Notes: generated from the sequence alone by a model not told the origin. Shown: positions 9,782 through 18,815, counted from the stretch's first letter. The stretch: DNA of 64,000 nt from Pseudomonas sp. PDM05 (GCF_014851685.1 NZ_JACVAC010000005.1:275375-339374), one strand, 5' to 3'. Numbers and translations: made by a program.

Positions 9782-10807
9782 ATGACTGAACAGCGCCCTA
9801 TTGCGGTCCTTGGAGGCGGAAGTTTTGGCACCGCCGTGGCTAACCTGCTGGCGGAGAACGGCCACGTGGTACGCCAGTGGATGCGTGATCCCGAGCAGGC
9901 CGAAGCCATCCGGGTGCACCGCGAAAATCCCCGTTACCTTAAAGGCATCAAGATCCACCCGGCGGTCGAGCCCGTGACGGACTTGCTGGCGACACTGACG
10001 GACTGCGACCTGTGCTTCGTCGCGCTGCCGTCCAGCGCGTTGCGCACGGTACTGGCGCCCCACGCCGAGCGCCTGGCGGGCAAGCTGCTGGTCAGCCTGA
10101 CCAAGGGCATCGAGGCGCAGACCTTCATGCTGATGAGCGAAATCCTCGCCGAGATCGCTCCCCAGGCGCGTATTGGCGTGCTGTCCGGGCCGAACCTGGC
10201 GCGGGAAGTCGCCGAACACGCGCTGACCGCCACGGTCATCGCCAGTGAAGACGAAGAGCTGTGCGAGCGCGTGCAGGCGGTGTTGCACGGGCGTACCTTC
10301 CGCGTCTACGCCAGTGGCGACCGGTTTGGCGTCGAGTTGGGCGGTGCGTTGAAAAACGTCTACGCGATCATCGCCGGCATGGCGGTGGCGCTGGGCATGG
10401 GCGAAAACACCAAGAGCATGCTGATCACCCGCGCCCTGGCCGAGATGACCCGCTTTGCGGTGAACCAGGGCGCCAACCCGATGACCTTTCTCGGGCTGGC
10501 GGGCGTGGGCGACTTGATCGTCACCTGCTCGTCGCCGAAAAGCCGCAACTACCAAGTCGGTTTCGCCCTGGGCCAGGGCTTGAGCCTGGAAGACGCGGTG
10601 ACGCGCCTGGGCGAAGTGGCCGAAGGCGTCAACACCCTCAAGGTCCTCAAGGCCAAGGCCCAGGAAGTCGGGGTGTACATGCCGTTGGTTGCCGGGTTGC
10701 ATGCGATCCTGTTTGAAGGGCGTACCTTGAACCAGGTGATCGAACTGTTGATGCGCGCCGAACCGAAAACCGATGTCGACTTTATTTCCACCAGTGGTTT
10801 CAACTGA
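9782..10807 (+). CDS. gpsA: Glycerol-3-phosphate dehydrogenase [NAD(P)+]
   Basis: A 341-residue cytosolic enzyme reducing dihydroxyacetone phosphate to sn-glycerol 3-phosphate for phospholipid synthesis. The Rossmann motif is [12 protein letters not shown] at the N-terminus; [16 protein letters not shown] and [13 protein letters not shown] (catalytic Lys) follow in family order. The reading frame is open further upstream to 9641, but ATG 9782 places the nucleotide motif at residues 8-13 and gives the usual family length. It is divergent from the receptor operon and heads a run with the DUF4389 and sixA genes. Confidence 0.96.
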   Translation: MTEQRPIAVLGGGSFGTAVANLLAENGHVVRQWMRDPEQAEAIRVHRENPRYLKGIKIHPAVEPVTDLLATLTDCDLCFVALPSSALRTVLAPHAERLAGKLLVSLTKGIEAQTFMLMSEILAEIAPQARIGVLSGPNLAREVAEHALTATVIASEDEELCERVQAVLHGRTFRVYASGDRFGVELGGALKNVYAIIAGMAVALGMGENTKSMLITRALAEMTRFAVNQGANPMTFLGLAGVGDLIVTCSSPKSRNYQVGFALGQGLSLEDAVTRLGEVAEGVNTLKVLKAKAQEVGVYMPLVAGLHAILFEGRTLNQVIELLMRAEPKTDVDFISTSGFN

Positions 10808-10817
10808 GGAACGCGTC

Positions 10818-11165
10818 ATGAACGATCCGAAAGCAGCGCCCAAGTACGAATCCATTGTCCTGCGCATCCTGTGGATGCTGGTGTTTGCCCTGGTGTGGCA
10901 AGTCGCGCAGTTCCTGCTCGGCGCGTTGGTGGTGGTGCAGTTGATCTACCGCTTGATCTACGGCGCGCCCAACCTGGGCCTGATGAACTTTGGCGATAGC
11001 CTCAGCCAGTTCCTTGCGCAGATCGGCCGTTTCGGCAGCTTCCATACCGAGCAAAAGCCCTGGCCGTTCGCCGATTGGCCCACCCCGCGCGCACCCGAGG
11101 GCGAAGCCGCCCACAGCGTGCCGCCGGCACCGCACCCGGTGCGTGATGAAGAGCCGAAACTGTGA
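10818..11165 (+). CDS. DUF4389 family membrane protein
   Basis: A 115-residue protein of the DUF4389 family. One long hydrophobic stretch (ILWMLVFALVWQVAQFLL, about residues 15-40) and LVVVQLIYRLIYG form the membrane part; a short helical region and a proline-rich C-terminal tail follow. GAGGA at 10806-10810 precedes ATG 10818. It sits 10 bases after gpsA and overlaps sixA by four bases, so the three are probably one transcript. Function is unknown; inner-membrane location is predicted. Confidence 0.8.
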   Translation: MNDPKAAPKYESIVLRILWMLVFALVWQVAQFLLGALVVVQLIYRLIYGAPNLGLMNFGDSLSQFLAQIGRFGSFHTEQKPWPFADWPTPRAPEGEAAHSVPPAPHPVRDEEPKL

Positions 11166-11611
11166 AGCTGTGGATTCTGCGCCACGGTGAAGCCGAAGGG
11201 CACGCCCGCACGGATGCCGAGCGCAATCTCACCGAGCACGGTCGCGGCGAAGTGTTGCGCAGCGCCGCGCACCTGATCGGCCAGCCCATCAGCGCAATCA
11301 TCGCCAGCCCCTATGTGCGGGCGCAGCAGACCGCGCAACTGGTGCGCCAGGCGCTCGGCTTTGAGCCACAGATCCTTACGGTGCCGTGGCTGACCCCCGA
11401 GGGCAATCCGTTGCAGGTGCTGGAACACCTCGACACGGATGACAATGTGCTGCTAGTCAGCCACCAGCCGTTGGTGGGCAGCCTGATCAGCTTTTTGCAA
11501 CACGGCCATCAGCGCCAGCCGCAACCGATGCACACCGCAAGCCTCGCGGAACTGGAAGGGGATTTTCCGCTGGCGGGGCTGATGAGCCTGGTCAGCGTCA
11601 AGAATCCGTAG
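11162..11611 (+). CDS. sixA: Phosphohistidine phosphatase SixA
   Basis: A 149-residue histidine phosphatase with the RHG motif at the extreme N-terminus (LWILRHGEAEGHA), SPYVRAQQTA and the second histidine in LLVSHQPLVG. SixA proteins dephosphorylate phosphohistidine in HPt domains or the nitrogen PTS. GTG start at 11162 overlaps the stop of the previous gene (GTGA), so translation is probably coupled. Its presence about 2 kb from an HPt-dependent hybrid kinase is interesting but may be coincidental. Confidence 0.9.
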   Translation: MKLWILRHGEAEGHARTDAERNLTEHGRGEVLRSAAHLIGQPISAIIASPYVRAQQTAQLVRQALGFEPQILTVPWLTPEGNPLQVLEHLDTDDNVLLVSHQPLVGSLISFLQHGHQRQPQPMHTASLAELEGDFPLAGLMSLVSVKNP

Positions 11612-11643
11612 GATGGATCGCTGCTTTGTGTGTGATATATAGT

Positions 11644-11665
11644 CAACCAAGCAAGTGCTTGGTTG
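11644..11665. promoter_or_regulatory. Perfect palindrome upstream of acyl-CoA synthetase (candidate operator)
   Basis: CAACCAAGC-AAGT-GCTTGGTTG: nine-base perfect arms, 4-base centre, 32 bases before the synthetase start. There is no T tract and the site overlaps where the promoter should be, so an operator for a dimeric (TetR-like) regulator is more likely than a terminator of sixA. Confidence 0.6.
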
Positions 11666-11696
11666 GCTATGATCGGACCACACAGGAGCGCGTCCC

Positions 11697-13346
11697 ATGC
11701 CCGTCGCTTTTCGTTTGCCGTTGCAGGTCTTCTTTGAACGCGAAGCGCGCCATCCGCGCCAGACTTTCCTGGTGCAGCCGGTCGGCGGCGGCGAAGTGCA
11801 ACGCCTGTCCTGGGCCGAGGTGGGCCATCAGGCCCGTTGCGCCGCGCACTGGCTGCGCGCCCGCGAGTTGCCCCACGGTTCGCACATTGCCCTGATCTCG
11901 AAAAACTGCGCGCACTGGATCATTGCCGACCTGGCGATCTGGATGGCCGGGCACGTCTGCGTCCCCCTTTACCCCAACCTCACCGCCGATTCCGTCGCCC
12001 ATGTGCTGACGCACTCCGAGGCCGCGTTGGCGTTTATCGGCAAGCTGGACGACTGGCCCGCGATGGCACCGGGCGTGCCGAAGGGGGTGCCGACCATCAG
12101 CCTGCCGCTATGCCCGGTGGGCGCGTTCGATTTCCGCTGGGCCGACTTGCAGGCCTGCTCGCCGATCCAGGATAACCCCACACCTGCGGCGTCGGACCTC
12201 GCGACCATCATCTATACCTCCGGCACCACCGGCTTGCCCAAGGGTGTGATGCACAGCTTCGGCGCCCTGGGGTTCGCGGCCACGCGCGGCACTGAATTAT
12301 TTGGGCTGGGGGAGGGCGACCGCTTGTTGTCGTACTTGCCGCTGTGCCATGTGGCCGAACGGATGTTTGTGGAAATGGCGGCCATCTACACCGGGCAAAC
12401 AGTATTTTTCGCGCAAAGCCTCGATACGTTTCTGACTGACCTGCGCCGGGCGCGGCCGACGGCGTTGTTTGGCGTGCCACGTATCTGGACCAAATTCCAG
12501 CTGGGCGTCTACGCCAAGATCCCGCAAAAACGCCTCGACCTGCTGTTGCGCCTGCCATTTATCGGTAGGCGCATCGGCCATAAAGTGCTGGCGGGCCTCG
12601 GCCTGGATCAGTTGCGCATTGCCCTGTCCGGTGCGGCGCCCGTGCCCGAAGCACTGCTGCGCTGGTATCAGCGCCTGGGCCTGGATGTGCTGGAGGTGTA
12701 TGGCATGACCGAGAGCTGCGGCTACTCCCATGTGTGTCGTCCCGGCCAGCAGACAATCGGCTGGATCGGCCTGCCGTGCCCTGGGGTTGAAGTGCGCATC
12801 GACGCCTCGGGCGAAGTGCAGGTGCGCAGTGGCGCGACCATGCTCGGCTATTTCAAGGACCCCGAGAAAACCGCCGAGACCCTGACTGCCGACGGCTTTC
12901 TGCGTACCGGCGACAAGGGCGAGCAGGATGCCGACGGCCGCCTGCGCCTGACCGGGCGGCTCAAGGAAATCTTCAAGACCAGCAAAGGCAAATATGTGGC
13001 GCCGGCGCCGATTGAAAACCGCCTGGCCGAACACGCGCACATCGAGCAGGTGTGCGTGGTCGGCGATGGCCTGGGCGCGCCGATAGGCTTATGCGTGCTG
13101 TCGACGCTGGACCTCGATCGGCAAACCCTGCGCGCCAACCTGGAGCGCTGGCTGGAACAGGTCAACCAGGCGCTGGATAAACATGAGCGCCTGGGCCAGT
13201 TGGTGGTGGTCAAGGACAGCTGGGCAGTGGAGAACGGGTTCCTGACGCCGACCCTGAAGATCAAGCGCAACGTGATCGAATCGACTTACGGTGCACATTT
13301 GCAAACCTGGAGCGAGCGTTCCGAATCGGTTCTGTGGCAGGATTAG
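11697..13346 (+). CDS. AMP-dependent acyl-CoA synthetase (FadD-like)
   Basis: A 549-residue adenylate-forming enzyme that should activate a fatty or other carboxylic acid to its CoA thioester. Motifs: IIYTSGTTGLPKGVMH (ATP/AMP loop), YGMTESCGYS, DGFLRTGDKGEQD and the C-terminal hinge GRLKEIFKTSKGKYVAP with the catalytic-Lys region, all in the order of long-chain acyl-CoA synthetases. AGGAG precedes ATG 11697. It is followed 31 bases later by a hot-dog thioesterase, a pairing that could balance acyl-CoA pools. Chain-length preference cannot be read from the sequence. A palindromic operator candidate lies upstream. Confidence 0.9.
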   Translation: MPVAFRLPLQVFFEREARHPRQTFLVQPVGGGEVQRLSWAEVGHQARCAAHWLRARELPHGSHIALISKNCAHWIIADLAIWMAGHVCVPLYPNLTADSVAHVLTHSEAALAFIGKLDDWPAMAPGVPKGVPTISLPLCPVGAFDFRWADLQACSPIQDNPTPAASDLATIIYTSGTTGLPKGVMHSFGALGFAATRGTELFGLGEGDRLLSYLPLCHVAERMFVEMAAIYTGQTVFFAQSLDTFLTDLRRARPTALFGVPRIWTKFQLGVYAKIPQKRLDLLLRLPFIGRRIGHKVLAGLGLDQLRIALSGAAPVPEALLRWYQRLGLDVLEVYGMTESCGYSHVCRPGQQTIGWIGLPCPGVEVRIDASGEVQVRSGATMLGYFKDPEKTAETLTADGFLRTGDKGEQDADGRLRLTGRLKEIFKTSKGKYVAPAPIENRLAEHAHIEQVCVVGDGLGAPIGLCVLSTLDLDRQTLRANLERWLEQVNQALDKHERLGQLVVVKDSWAVENGFLTPTLKIKRNVIESTYGAHLQTWSERSESVLWQD

Positions 13347-13377
13347 GCTCATCATAAAACAGACAAGGACTACTCCC

Positions 13378-13821
13378 ATGGGCTTGTGGCGCACCCAACC
13401 GAACATCGAACAACTCAACGCGATCCAGAAAAACACCATCGGTGAACTGCTGGATATTCGCTTCGAAAGCTTCGACGACGAATCCCTGACGGCCAGCATG
13501 GTGGTCGACCCGCGCACCCATCAGCCCTATGGCCTGCTGCACGGTGGCGCCTCGGTGGTACTGGCGGAAAGCGTCGGCTCCATGGCGGCCTACCTGTGCA
13601 TTGATGCCAGCAAGTTCTATTGCGTGGGCCTGGAGGTCAACGCCAACCACCTGCGCGGTGTGCGCAACGGGCGGGTCACGGCGGTGGCGCGAGCGATCCA
13701 CATCGGGCGTACCACCCAGGTATGGGACATCCGTTTGACCAATGATGAAGGCAAAACCAGCTGCGTCTCGCGCCTGACCATGGCCGTGGTGCCCCTGGGC
13801 GAGCAGCCGCCGGCGCGATAG
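13378..13821 (+). CDS. Hot-dog fold acyl-CoA thioesterase (PaaI/EntH type)
   Basis: A 147-residue thioesterase. The conserved hot-dog segment PYGLLHGGASVVLAESVGS carries the catalytic acidic residue (Glu in VLAE) and the oxyanion HGG turn; GRTTQVWDI follows near the C-terminus. The frame is open upstream, but ATG 13378 with AAGGA at 13362-13366 gives the normal family size. Gene order synthetase-thioesterase is the same as PA1617-PA1618 in PAO1 as I recall. It probably hydrolyses an aryl- or acyl-CoA. Confidence 0.9.
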   Translation: MGLWRTQPNIEQLNAIQKNTIGELLDIRFESFDDESLTASMVVDPRTHQPYGLLHGGASVVLAESVGSMAAYLCIDASKFYCVGLEVNANHLRGVRNGRVTAVARAIHIGRTTQVWDIRLTNDEGKTSCVSRLTMAVVPLGEQPPAR

Positions 13822-13918
13822 GCGTGGCGTGAGTGTCATCATTCCTGGCAGTTACAGTCATTGCTGTTGTGGTCGGGCGTGGTGACAATCGATTTCTGTT
13901 CAGTCAGATGGATCCGGT

Positions 13919-14722
13919 ATGTCGCAGCACGTGTTTTTTGCCCACGCCAATGGTTTCCCTTCGGCTACGTACGGCAAGTTGTTTGCCGCTCTGGCCCCGG
14001 AGTATGCGGTGGCGCATTTGCCGCAGCACGGTCACGACCCCAGGTTTCCGGTGGACGATAACTGGCAGAACCTGGTGGACGAATTGATCCATCATCTGGA
14101 GCAACAGCCGGAGCCGGTGTGGGGCGTGGGTCATTCCCTCGGCGGTGTGTTGCACCTGCACGCGGCCATGCGTTGCCCGCAGTTGTATCGCGGTGTGGTG
14201 ATGCTCGACTCGCCCGTGCTGACTCGCGCCGACCGCTGGGTGATCCGCGCGGCCAAGCGTTTTGGCTTCATCGACCGCCTGACCCCGGCCGGGCGCACCC
14301 TGGGCCGGCGAGAAGAGTTCCACGACCTGGACAGCGCACGCAGCTACTTCGCGGGCAAGACCCTGTTTCGCGGTTTTGATCCGGAATGTTTCGACGCGTA
14401 CCTGCAACACGGCTTGCAGCAAGTGGGCGATCGCCTGCGCTTGCGCTTCGACCCGGCCACCGAAATCAGCATCTACCGCGGTGTGCCCCACACCAGCCCC
14501 GGCCAGGTCCGCCAGTTGAAAGTGCCGCTGGCAGTGGTGCGTGGGCGCCAGAGCCGGGTGGTGATGCGTCACCACGCCAGCGGCGTCGACCGCATGCCCA
14601 TGGGCGAAATGCTCACCATGCCCGGCGGCCATATGTTCCCGCTGGAACGTCCCCAGGACACTGCGACCTTGATCAAGAACCTGTTCGCCCGCTGGCAGGC
14701 CCGCGAGCGCAGTTGCGCATGA
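13919..14722 (+). CDS. Alpha/beta hydrolase
   Basis: A 267-residue alpha/beta-hydrolase. The oxyanion region is FFAHANGFPS near the N-terminus, the nucleophile elbow is GVGHSLGGVLH (Ser about residue 79), and the C-terminal His is in MPGGHMFPLE. No signal sequence. ATG 13919 has only a weak GGAT site. Its stop overlaps the next hydrolase start by four bases. The substrate is unknown; the context with the acyl-CoA genes suggests an ester or thioester. Confidence 0.85.
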   Translation: MSQHVFFAHANGFPSATYGKLFAALAPEYAVAHLPQHGHDPRFPVDDNWQNLVDELIHHLEQQPEPVWGVGHSLGGVLHLHAAMRCPQLYRGVVMLDSPVLTRADRWVIRAAKRFGFIDRLTPAGRTLGRREEFHDLDSARSYFAGKTLFRGFDPECFDAYLQHGLQQVGDRLRLRFDPATEISIYRGVPHTSPGQVRQLKVPLAVVRGRQSRVVMRHHASGVDRMPMGEMLTMPGGHMFPLERPQDTATLIKNLFARWQARERSCA

Positions 14723-15573
14723 GTACGCCGGTCGAGGAAGTGCGCCTGAGCCTGCCCCATATCGAGTTGGCGGCTCACTTGTTTGGTCCCGAAGACGGCT
14801 TGCCGGTGATCGCCCTGCATGGCTGGCTGGACAACGCCAACAGCTTTGCACGGTTGGCGCCGCAGTTGCAGGGCTTGCGCATCGTGGCGTTGGACATGGC
14901 CGGGCATGGGCATTCGGCGCATCGTCCTGCCGGGGCCGGTTATGCCTTGTGGGATTACGTCCACGATGTGCTGCAAGTCGCCGAACAATTGGGCTGGAAA
15001 CGTTTTGCATTACTTGGCCACTCCCTCGGCGCCATCGTCTCCCTGGTGCTGGCCGGCGCACTGCCTGAGCGCGTGACGCATCTGGGATTGATCGACGGCG
15101 TGATCCCGCCGACCGCCAGTGGCGAGCACGCCGCCGAGCGCCTGGGCATGGCGCTGCAGGCGCAAATGAACCTGCAGGACAAGCGCAAGCCGGTCTACGG
15201 CAGCCTGGATCGCGCTGTGGAGGCGCGCATGAAAGGCGTGGTCGCCGTCAGCCGTGAAGCCGCCGAACTGCTGGCCCAGCGCGGTTTGATGCCGGTGCCG
15301 GGCGGTTACACCTGGCGCACCGATAGCCGCCTGACCCTGGCCTCGCCGATGCGCCTGACGGATGAACAAGCCATGTCTTTCGTGCGGCGGGTGGCGTGCC
15401 CTACGCAGTTGGTGGTGGCTGCCGACGGCATGCTGGCGAAACATCCGGAATTGCTTTCCCAGCTACCCTTCACCGTAACCACCCTGCCGGGCGGCCATCA
15501 TTTGCACCTGAATGACGCGCCCGGCGCCGCTCTTGTTGCAGACTGTTTCAATCGGTTCTTCTCCACGCCTTGA
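14719..15573 (+). CDS. Alpha/beta hydrolase
   Basis: A 284-residue alpha/beta-hydrolase with the HGWLDNANSF oxyanion motif, GHSLGAIVSLVLA nucleophile elbow and a C-terminal His in LPGGHHLHL. ATGA overlap with the preceding hydrolase shows translational coupling and fixes the start at 14719, although the frame is open well upstream inside the previous gene. Similar in order to the paired hydrolases PA1621/PA1622. Not specific enough for a substrate call. Confidence 0.88.
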   Translation: MSTPVEEVRLSLPHIELAAHLFGPEDGLPVIALHGWLDNANSFARLAPQLQGLRIVALDMAGHGHSAHRPAGAGYALWDYVHDVLQVAEQLGWKRFALLGHSLGAIVSLVLAGALPERVTHLGLIDGVIPPTASGEHAAERLGMALQAQMNLQDKRKPVYGSLDRAVEARMKGVVAVSREAAELLAQRGLMPVPGGYTWRTDSRLTLASPMRLTDEQAMSFVRRVACPTQLVVAADGMLAKHPELLSQLPFTVTTLPGGHHLHLNDAPGAALVADCFNRFFSTP

Positions 15574-15622
15574 CTTGGCGGGGTCAACTGCCGAGGCTGG
15601 GCGGATTGAAAGGGAGTCAACC

Positions 15623-15679
15623 ATGAACCATCTCAACACTGCTATGACCTCCGTTGGCCACGGCTCGTTGATCCTATGA
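15623..15679 (+). CDS. 18-codon leader ORF overlapping the DUF4892 gene
   Basis: ATG 15623 is preceded by a strong AAGGGAG (15610-15616) and opens an 18-residue frame (MNHLNTAMTSVGHGSLIL) whose TGA at 15677-15679 overlaps ATG 15676 of the next gene as ATGA. The downstream gene itself has no ribosome site, so ribosomes finishing the leader probably re-initiate. Alternatively the real N-terminus lies in another frame and there is a sequencing or biological frameshift. Confidence 0.5.
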   Translation: MNHLNTAMTSVGHGSLIL

Positions 15680-16494
15680 GCGTGCGCAACGGCTGTATCC
15701 GTATCCTCGGGCTGAGCCTGCTCAGCCCATTGGTATTCGCCGCCGACGTGCCGGGAAGCCAGGACCTGCCCACCGTAGCCCGTCAAATCGACGCACAGAT
15801 CGTCGATTACCGCCCCGCCGAAGAAAAGGAGCGTATCTACCCCATGGGTGCGATCCGCAAGATCAGCGGCCAGTTGCGCTACGAAGGCCAGGCCACCGCA
15901 CGCGGCCAAGCCACCGCGATTACCTATGAATTGCCTGCCGAGCACAGCTCCAGCGCCGCGTTTACCGCGACCCGCGAAGCGTTGCAGGCGAAGGGCGCGC
16001 AGCTGTTGTTCTGGTGCCAGGCCCGCGATTGCGGCGAAAGCAGCCTGTGGGCCAATGAAGTGTTCGGCAACGCCAAGCTGGTGGGCGCTGATGGCCAGCA
16101 GGAATACCTGCTCCTGCGTCTGGCCGCCCCGCAAGACAATGCCCTGATCGCCCTGTACGGCATCACCCGTGGCAACCGGCGTGCCTACCTGCATGTGGAG
16201 CAACTGGACGCCAGCGCGCCACTGGGCGTCCTGCTGCCCACGTCGGCCACCTTGCTGCGTGAACTGAAAAGCACCGGCGAGCTGGACTTCCCGGCCTTGG
16301 GCGCCGAGCCCGACCCCACCTGGCTGACCCTGATTTCCCGCGGACTCAACCTCGACACCACGTTGCGCGTGAGTTTGAGCGGGCCCACGGCCGAAGCCTG
16401 GCGCCAGGGCCTGATCGACAGCGGCGTCCGCGCCGCGCGCCTGGAATCCGGCACCGGCGCTGCCAAGGGCCTGCACCTGCATCTGATACGCTAG
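15676..16494 (+). CDS. DUF4892 domain-containing periplasmic protein
   Basis: A 272-residue protein with a signal sequence (ILGLSLLSPLVFAA, cleavage near FAA-D) and the DUF4892 domain (QDLPTVARQIDAQIVDYRP at its start, LLFWCQARDCGESSLWANE in the middle with two cysteines, then a C-terminal half that looks like an OmpA-like RGLNLDTTLRVSLSG segment). Predicted periplasmic or outer-membrane associated. Function unknown. The start at 15676 has no ribosome site and depends on the leader ORF overlap. Confidence 0.82.
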   Translation: MSVRNGCIRILGLSLLSPLVFAADVPGSQDLPTVARQIDAQIVDYRPAEEKERIYPMGAIRKISGQLRYEGQATARGQATAITYELPAEHSSSAAFTATREALQAKGAQLLFWCQARDCGESSLWANEVFGNAKLVGADGQQEYLLLRLAAPQDNALIALYGITRGNRRAYLHVEQLDASAPLGVLLPTSATLLRELKSTGELDFPALGAEPDPTWLTLISRGLNLDTTLRVSLSGPTAEAWRQGLIDSGVRAARLESGTGAAKGLHLHLIR

Positions 16495-16503
16495 GCGTTC
16501 CCC

Positions 16504-16528
16504 GGCGAACGGCCCCGCGCCGTTCGCC
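16504..16528 (+). other. Hairpin between DUF4892 and AI-2E genes
   Basis: GGCGAACGG and CCGTTCGCC face each other across seven bases just after the DUF4892 stop. No T tract follows directly, so it could be a weak terminator or an mRNA-stabilising hairpin. Confidence 0.5.
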
Positions 16529-16566
16529 TAAGCTGTCTTCTTAACGCCTTTTTCTAGAGATACCCC

Positions 16567-17628
16567 ATGCTCAATAACGATCGCCTGCTGGTGCAAATCC
16601 TGCTGCTGGTGCTGTTTGGTGCCAGCTTCTGGGTCATGGCGCCGTTCTGGTCGGCGCTGTTCTGGGGCGCGGTGCTGGCGTTTGCCAGCTGGCCGCTGAT
16701 GCGCTTGCTGACCCGCGTGCTGGGTGGCCGCGAATCCCTGGCCGCCGGCATCCTGACCCTGGGCTGGATGCTGCTGGTGGCGGTGCCGCTGGTGTGGCTG
16801 GGGTTCAACCTGGCGGATCATGTGCGCGATGCCGTGGCGCTGATCAAGGATATTCAGGTCGATGGCCTGCCCGAGGCGCCGACCTGGCTGGGCTCGATTC
16901 CCTTTGTCGGTGAGCGGCTGGTAGCGATGTGGGACAGCATCGACCAGCAGGGCGCCGCGTTGATGGTCACGCTCAAACCCTACCTGGGCCAGGTCGGCAA
17001 CTGGTTGCTGGCGCGCAGTGCGCAGATTGGCGGTGGCATCCTGGAGCTGACCCTGAGCCTGGTGTTCGTGTTCTTTTTCTACCGTGACGGGCCGCGCCTG
17101 GCGATGTTCGTGCACCGTTTGCTGGAGCGCCTGATCGGCGAGCGTGCGGGCTATTACATCGAACTGGTGGCGGGCACCGTGCAGCGGGTGGTCAACGGCG
17201 TGATCGGTACCGCCGCCGCCCAGGCCCTGCTGGCGCTGATTGGCTTCCTGATCGCCGGGGTGCCGGGCGCGCTGGTATTGGGCATCGTCACCTTCCTGCT
17301 CAGCCTGATCCCCATGGGGCCGCCGCTGGTGTGGATCCCGGCCACGGCCTGGCTGGCATGGAAGGGCGACTACACCTATGCGGTGTTTCTGGGGGTGTGG
17401 GGTACGTTCATCATCAGCGGCGTGGACAACGTGCTCAAGCCGTACCTGATCAGCCGAGGTGGCAACCTGCCGTTGGTGATCGTGCTGCTTGGGGTGTTCG
17501 GCGGCCTGATTGCGTTTGGGTTTATCGGATTGTTTATCGGCCCGACGTTGTTGGCGGTGGCGTATAGCTTGCTGATGGATTGGAGTGCGACCCAGGCCCA
17601 AAGCCGCCGGGAAGACAAACCTCTGTAA
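16567..17628 (+). CDS. AI-2E family transporter (TqsA/PerM type)
   Basis: A 353-residue polytopic inner-membrane protein with about seven to eight predicted TM helices (LLVQILLLVLFGASFWVMAP first; LVFVFFFYRDG and the closing GFIGLFIGPTLLAVAYSLL last). The layout, two N-terminal TM pairs, a soluble region of about 60 residues (ALIKDIQVDGLPEAP), then a C-terminal helix cluster with GNLPLVIVLLGVFGGL, is that of the AI-2E/PerM exporter family. Substrates in the family range from AI-2 to Na+/H+; none can be assigned. It is alone on its transcript. Confidence 0.88.
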   Translation: MLNNDRLLVQILLLVLFGASFWVMAPFWSALFWGAVLAFASWPLMRLLTRVLGGRESLAAGILTLGWMLLVAVPLVWLGFNLADHVRDAVALIKDIQVDGLPEAPTWLGSIPFVGERLVAMWDSIDQQGAALMVTLKPYLGQVGNWLLARSAQIGGGILELTLSLVFVFFFYRDGPRLAMFVHRLLERLIGERAGYYIELVAGTVQRVVNGVIGTAAAQALLALIGFLIAGVPGALVLGIVTFLLSLIPMGPPLVWIPATAWLAWKGDYTYAVFLGVWGTFIISGVDNVLKPYLISRGGNLPLVIVLLGVFGGLIAFGFIGLFIGPTLLAVAYSLLMDWSATQAQSRREDKPL

Positions 17629-17647
17629 CCTAGCGAGTGCAGATCAG

Positions 17648-17755
17648 TGTGGGAGCGGGCTTGTGTGGGAGCGGGCTTGCTCGCGAAGGCGGTGGTTCAG
17701 TCACCAGATGTGTTGACTGGCACGCTGCTTTCGCGAGCAAGCCCGCTCCCACATT
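17648..17755. repeat. REP pair with a duplicated outer arm
   Basis: TGTGGGAGCGGGCTTG occurs twice in tandem (17648 and 17664); the second copy continues into CTCGCGAA and pairs with TTCGCGAGCAAGCCCGCTC about 45 bases on. The inner part contains GTTCAGTCA/TGACTGG-like half-sites shared with other pairs. Confidence 0.9.
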
Positions 17756-17774
17756 ATTGGCCTGCGCCAGCCTG

Positions 17775-18815
17775 CTAGGTCCGTGGTAGCCACATCACTG
17801 CGGTTAACCCGCCCCCTGGAGTTTCCTCCAGGCTCAGGCGCCCGCCCAGGCGCTCCGCCGCATCCCTGGAAATCGTCATGCCCAGGCCGACGCCACCAGA
17901 ATTGCGGTTGCGTGAGCCTTCGAGGCGAAAGAACGGTTCAAACACTGCCTCACGCTGATCAGCCGCAATCCCTGGCCCGTGGTCGATCACGCGGATGATC
18001 AGGGCCTCGCGGCTGTCCTCCAGTTCCACCCGCGCCGTGCCGGCGTAGCGCAACGCGTTGTCGATCAGGTTGTTGAGGCACGAGCGCAAGGCCATCGGCT
18101 GCACCTGCAACGGCACGCAGGTGCCGGCGAATTGCACGTCGCAGCCCTGGTCCTGAGCGTTCTCGCTCATGGACTCGACCAGTGCCTGCACGTCGAGCCA
18201 ATGCCGGGTCTCGCTGGTGCGTTGCTCGTGCAGGTAGCTCAGGGTCGCGTCGAGCATGCCGATCATGTCGTTGAGGTCCTGGCGCATCTGACCCTGCAAC
18301 TTGGGGTCGTCGATCTGCTCCAGGCGCAGCTTGAGGCGCGACAGCGGCGTGCGCAGGTCATGGGACACGGCGCCGAGCATGCGCGCACGTTGGCTGACCT
18401 GTTCGCGGATACGCCGTTGCATCAGGTTGAAGGTCGATGCCGCTTGTTTCGCTTCACGTGGCCCGGACTCGTCGAGGGGCGGGCTGTCGAGGTCCAGACT
18501 CAGGCGCTCGGCCGCTTCGCTCAGGCGCTGGATCGGCCGGCTCAGCAGCTTGGCGCCGTACCAGGCGGCAATGATCAGCGAGATGAACTGGAACGTCAGC
18601 GGCACCACCGGGCCACCAAACCAGGGGCGGCGATGTTCCTTGTTCAGCGGCACCATGCGGCCGTCCGGCTGTTCGACAAAGGTTTCCTGGGGCGGCGGCG
18701 GTGGCGGGCCGTAGTGGCGGAACCAGGCGATCGCCAACACGTGGGCCAGGATGATCGCCACCAGCAATACGCCGAACAGTCGCCCAAACAGCGTATTGAA
18801 GGGGGCGCGCATCAA
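17775..18815 (-). CDS. Sensor histidine kinase, EnvZ type
   Basis: A 346-residue inner-membrane kinase. TM1 about 14-33, a short periplasmic loop about 34-70 holding HYGPPPPPPQE, TM2 about 71-88, HAMP about 90-142, HisKA with AVSHDLRTPLSRL (His152), HATPase with NLIDNALRY, DHGPGI and GVGLGMTI. It overlaps the response-regulator gene by four bases. The periplasmic part is too small for a ligand domain, suggesting membrane or pH/osmotic sensing as in EnvZ-like kinases, but the signal is unknown. Confidence 0.9.
   Translation of the reverse strand: MMRAPFNTLFGRLFGVLLVAIILAHVLAIAWFRHYGPPPPPPQETFVEQPDGRMVPLNKEHRRPWFGGPVVPLTFQFISLIIAAWYGAKLLSRPIQRLSEAAERLSLDLDSPPLDESGPREAKQAASTFNLMQRRIREQVSQRARMLGAVSHDLRTPLSRLKLRLEQIDDPKLQGQMRQDLNDMIGMLDATLSYLHEQRTSETRHWLDVQALVESMSENAQDQGCDVQFAGTCVPLQVQPMALRSCLNNLIDNALRYAGTARVELEDSREALIIRVIDHGPGIAADQREAVFEPFFRLEGSRNRNSGGVGLGMTISRDAAERLGGRLSLEETPGGGLTAVMWLPRT

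Noticed and set aside
17648..17755. Repeated palindromic units as a CRISPR array
   Set aside because: Units occur in pairs, are inverted rather than direct, and have no regular spacers or cas genes nearby.
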